Assembly (NCBI GenBank): GCA_027364815.1 | Contig: DAHXOQ010000162.1 | Span: 1-6,557 of the forward strand | Direction of reading: 5' to 3' | Source of the DNA: Acidobacteriaceae bacterium | Lineage (GTDB): Bacteria; Acidobacteriota; Terriglobia; Terriglobales; Acidobacteriaceae | Length of the DNA: 6,557 bases | Shown here: positions 6,544 through 6,557 of the stretch, piece by piece | Numbering within the stretch: the stretch's first letter is position 1 | Layout: each line of letters opens with the position of its first letter | Translations under genes and position numbers: made by a program | The notes under the pieces: model-generated | The model's database searches: none | The model's input: only the letters and a program-made list of their open reading frames with translations | Told to the model about the DNA's origin: nothing

Positions 6544-6557
6544 ATTCAATCGACTGT

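Noticed and set aside
1..6557. Search for CRISPR, tRNA/rRNA, transposase, toxin-antitoxin or defence-system genes
   Set aside because: The genes fill about 94% of the window and all but one have clear ordinary families; no spaced direct repeats, tRNA cloverleaf or mobile-element ends were seen by eye.

Overview
All six genes that can be supported in this 6.6 kb window lie on the minus strand. In transcription order (right to left) they are: a sodium/solute symporter (SSS family), a TolC-type outer-membrane efflux protein, an OafA-like membrane O-acyltransferase, a secreted protein of unrecognised family, 6-phosphogluconolactonase (pgl) and the N-terminal half of glucokinase (glk), which runs off the left edge. 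TolC and several Sec signal peptides point to a Gram-negative, diderm bacterium. The moderate-to-high GC content, the linked pgl-glk pair and the general look of the proteins fit the Acidobacteriota (Acidobacteriaceae/Terriglobia). That placement is an inference from memory of such genomes, not a database result.

Layout. 5063-6523 encodes the symporter. It ends just before a compact hairpin plus T-run (4997-5019, minus strand) that looks like an intrinsic terminator, so it is probably a separate transcription unit. The 203-bp gap 4860-5062 is the only sizeable noncoding stretch and the likeliest place for a promoter serving the downstream genes. From 4859 down to 1, tolC, acyltransferase, secreted protein, pgl and glk follow each other with gaps of 60, 75, 28 and 7 bp, and I see no convincing terminator between them. 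They could form one operon or nested transcripts.

Function. pgl and glk are neighbouring steps of glucose catabolism: glk makes glucose-6-phosphate, and pgl hydrolyses the lactone formed by glucose-6-phosphate dehydrogenase in the oxidative pentose-phosphate (or Entner-Doudoroff) route. The glk ribosome-binding site overlaps the pgl stop codon, which suggests coupled translation. The three genes upstream belong to the cell envelope: an outer-membrane channel, an acyltransferase that modifies surface or secreted glycans, and an exported protein. The acyltransferase and the exported protein are visibly more AT-rich than the tolC and pgl genes around them, so they may be a later insertion. The symporter may import a small solute, but its substrate cannot be read from the sequence.

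No mobile element, CRISPR array, tRNA or rRNA was seen. Most of the window is ordinary chromosomal content. The least explained item is the secreted protein, whose C-terminal half carries a GYHTH...D arrangement reminiscent of metal-binding folds. An inverted repeat also covers its ribosome-binding site and start codon.
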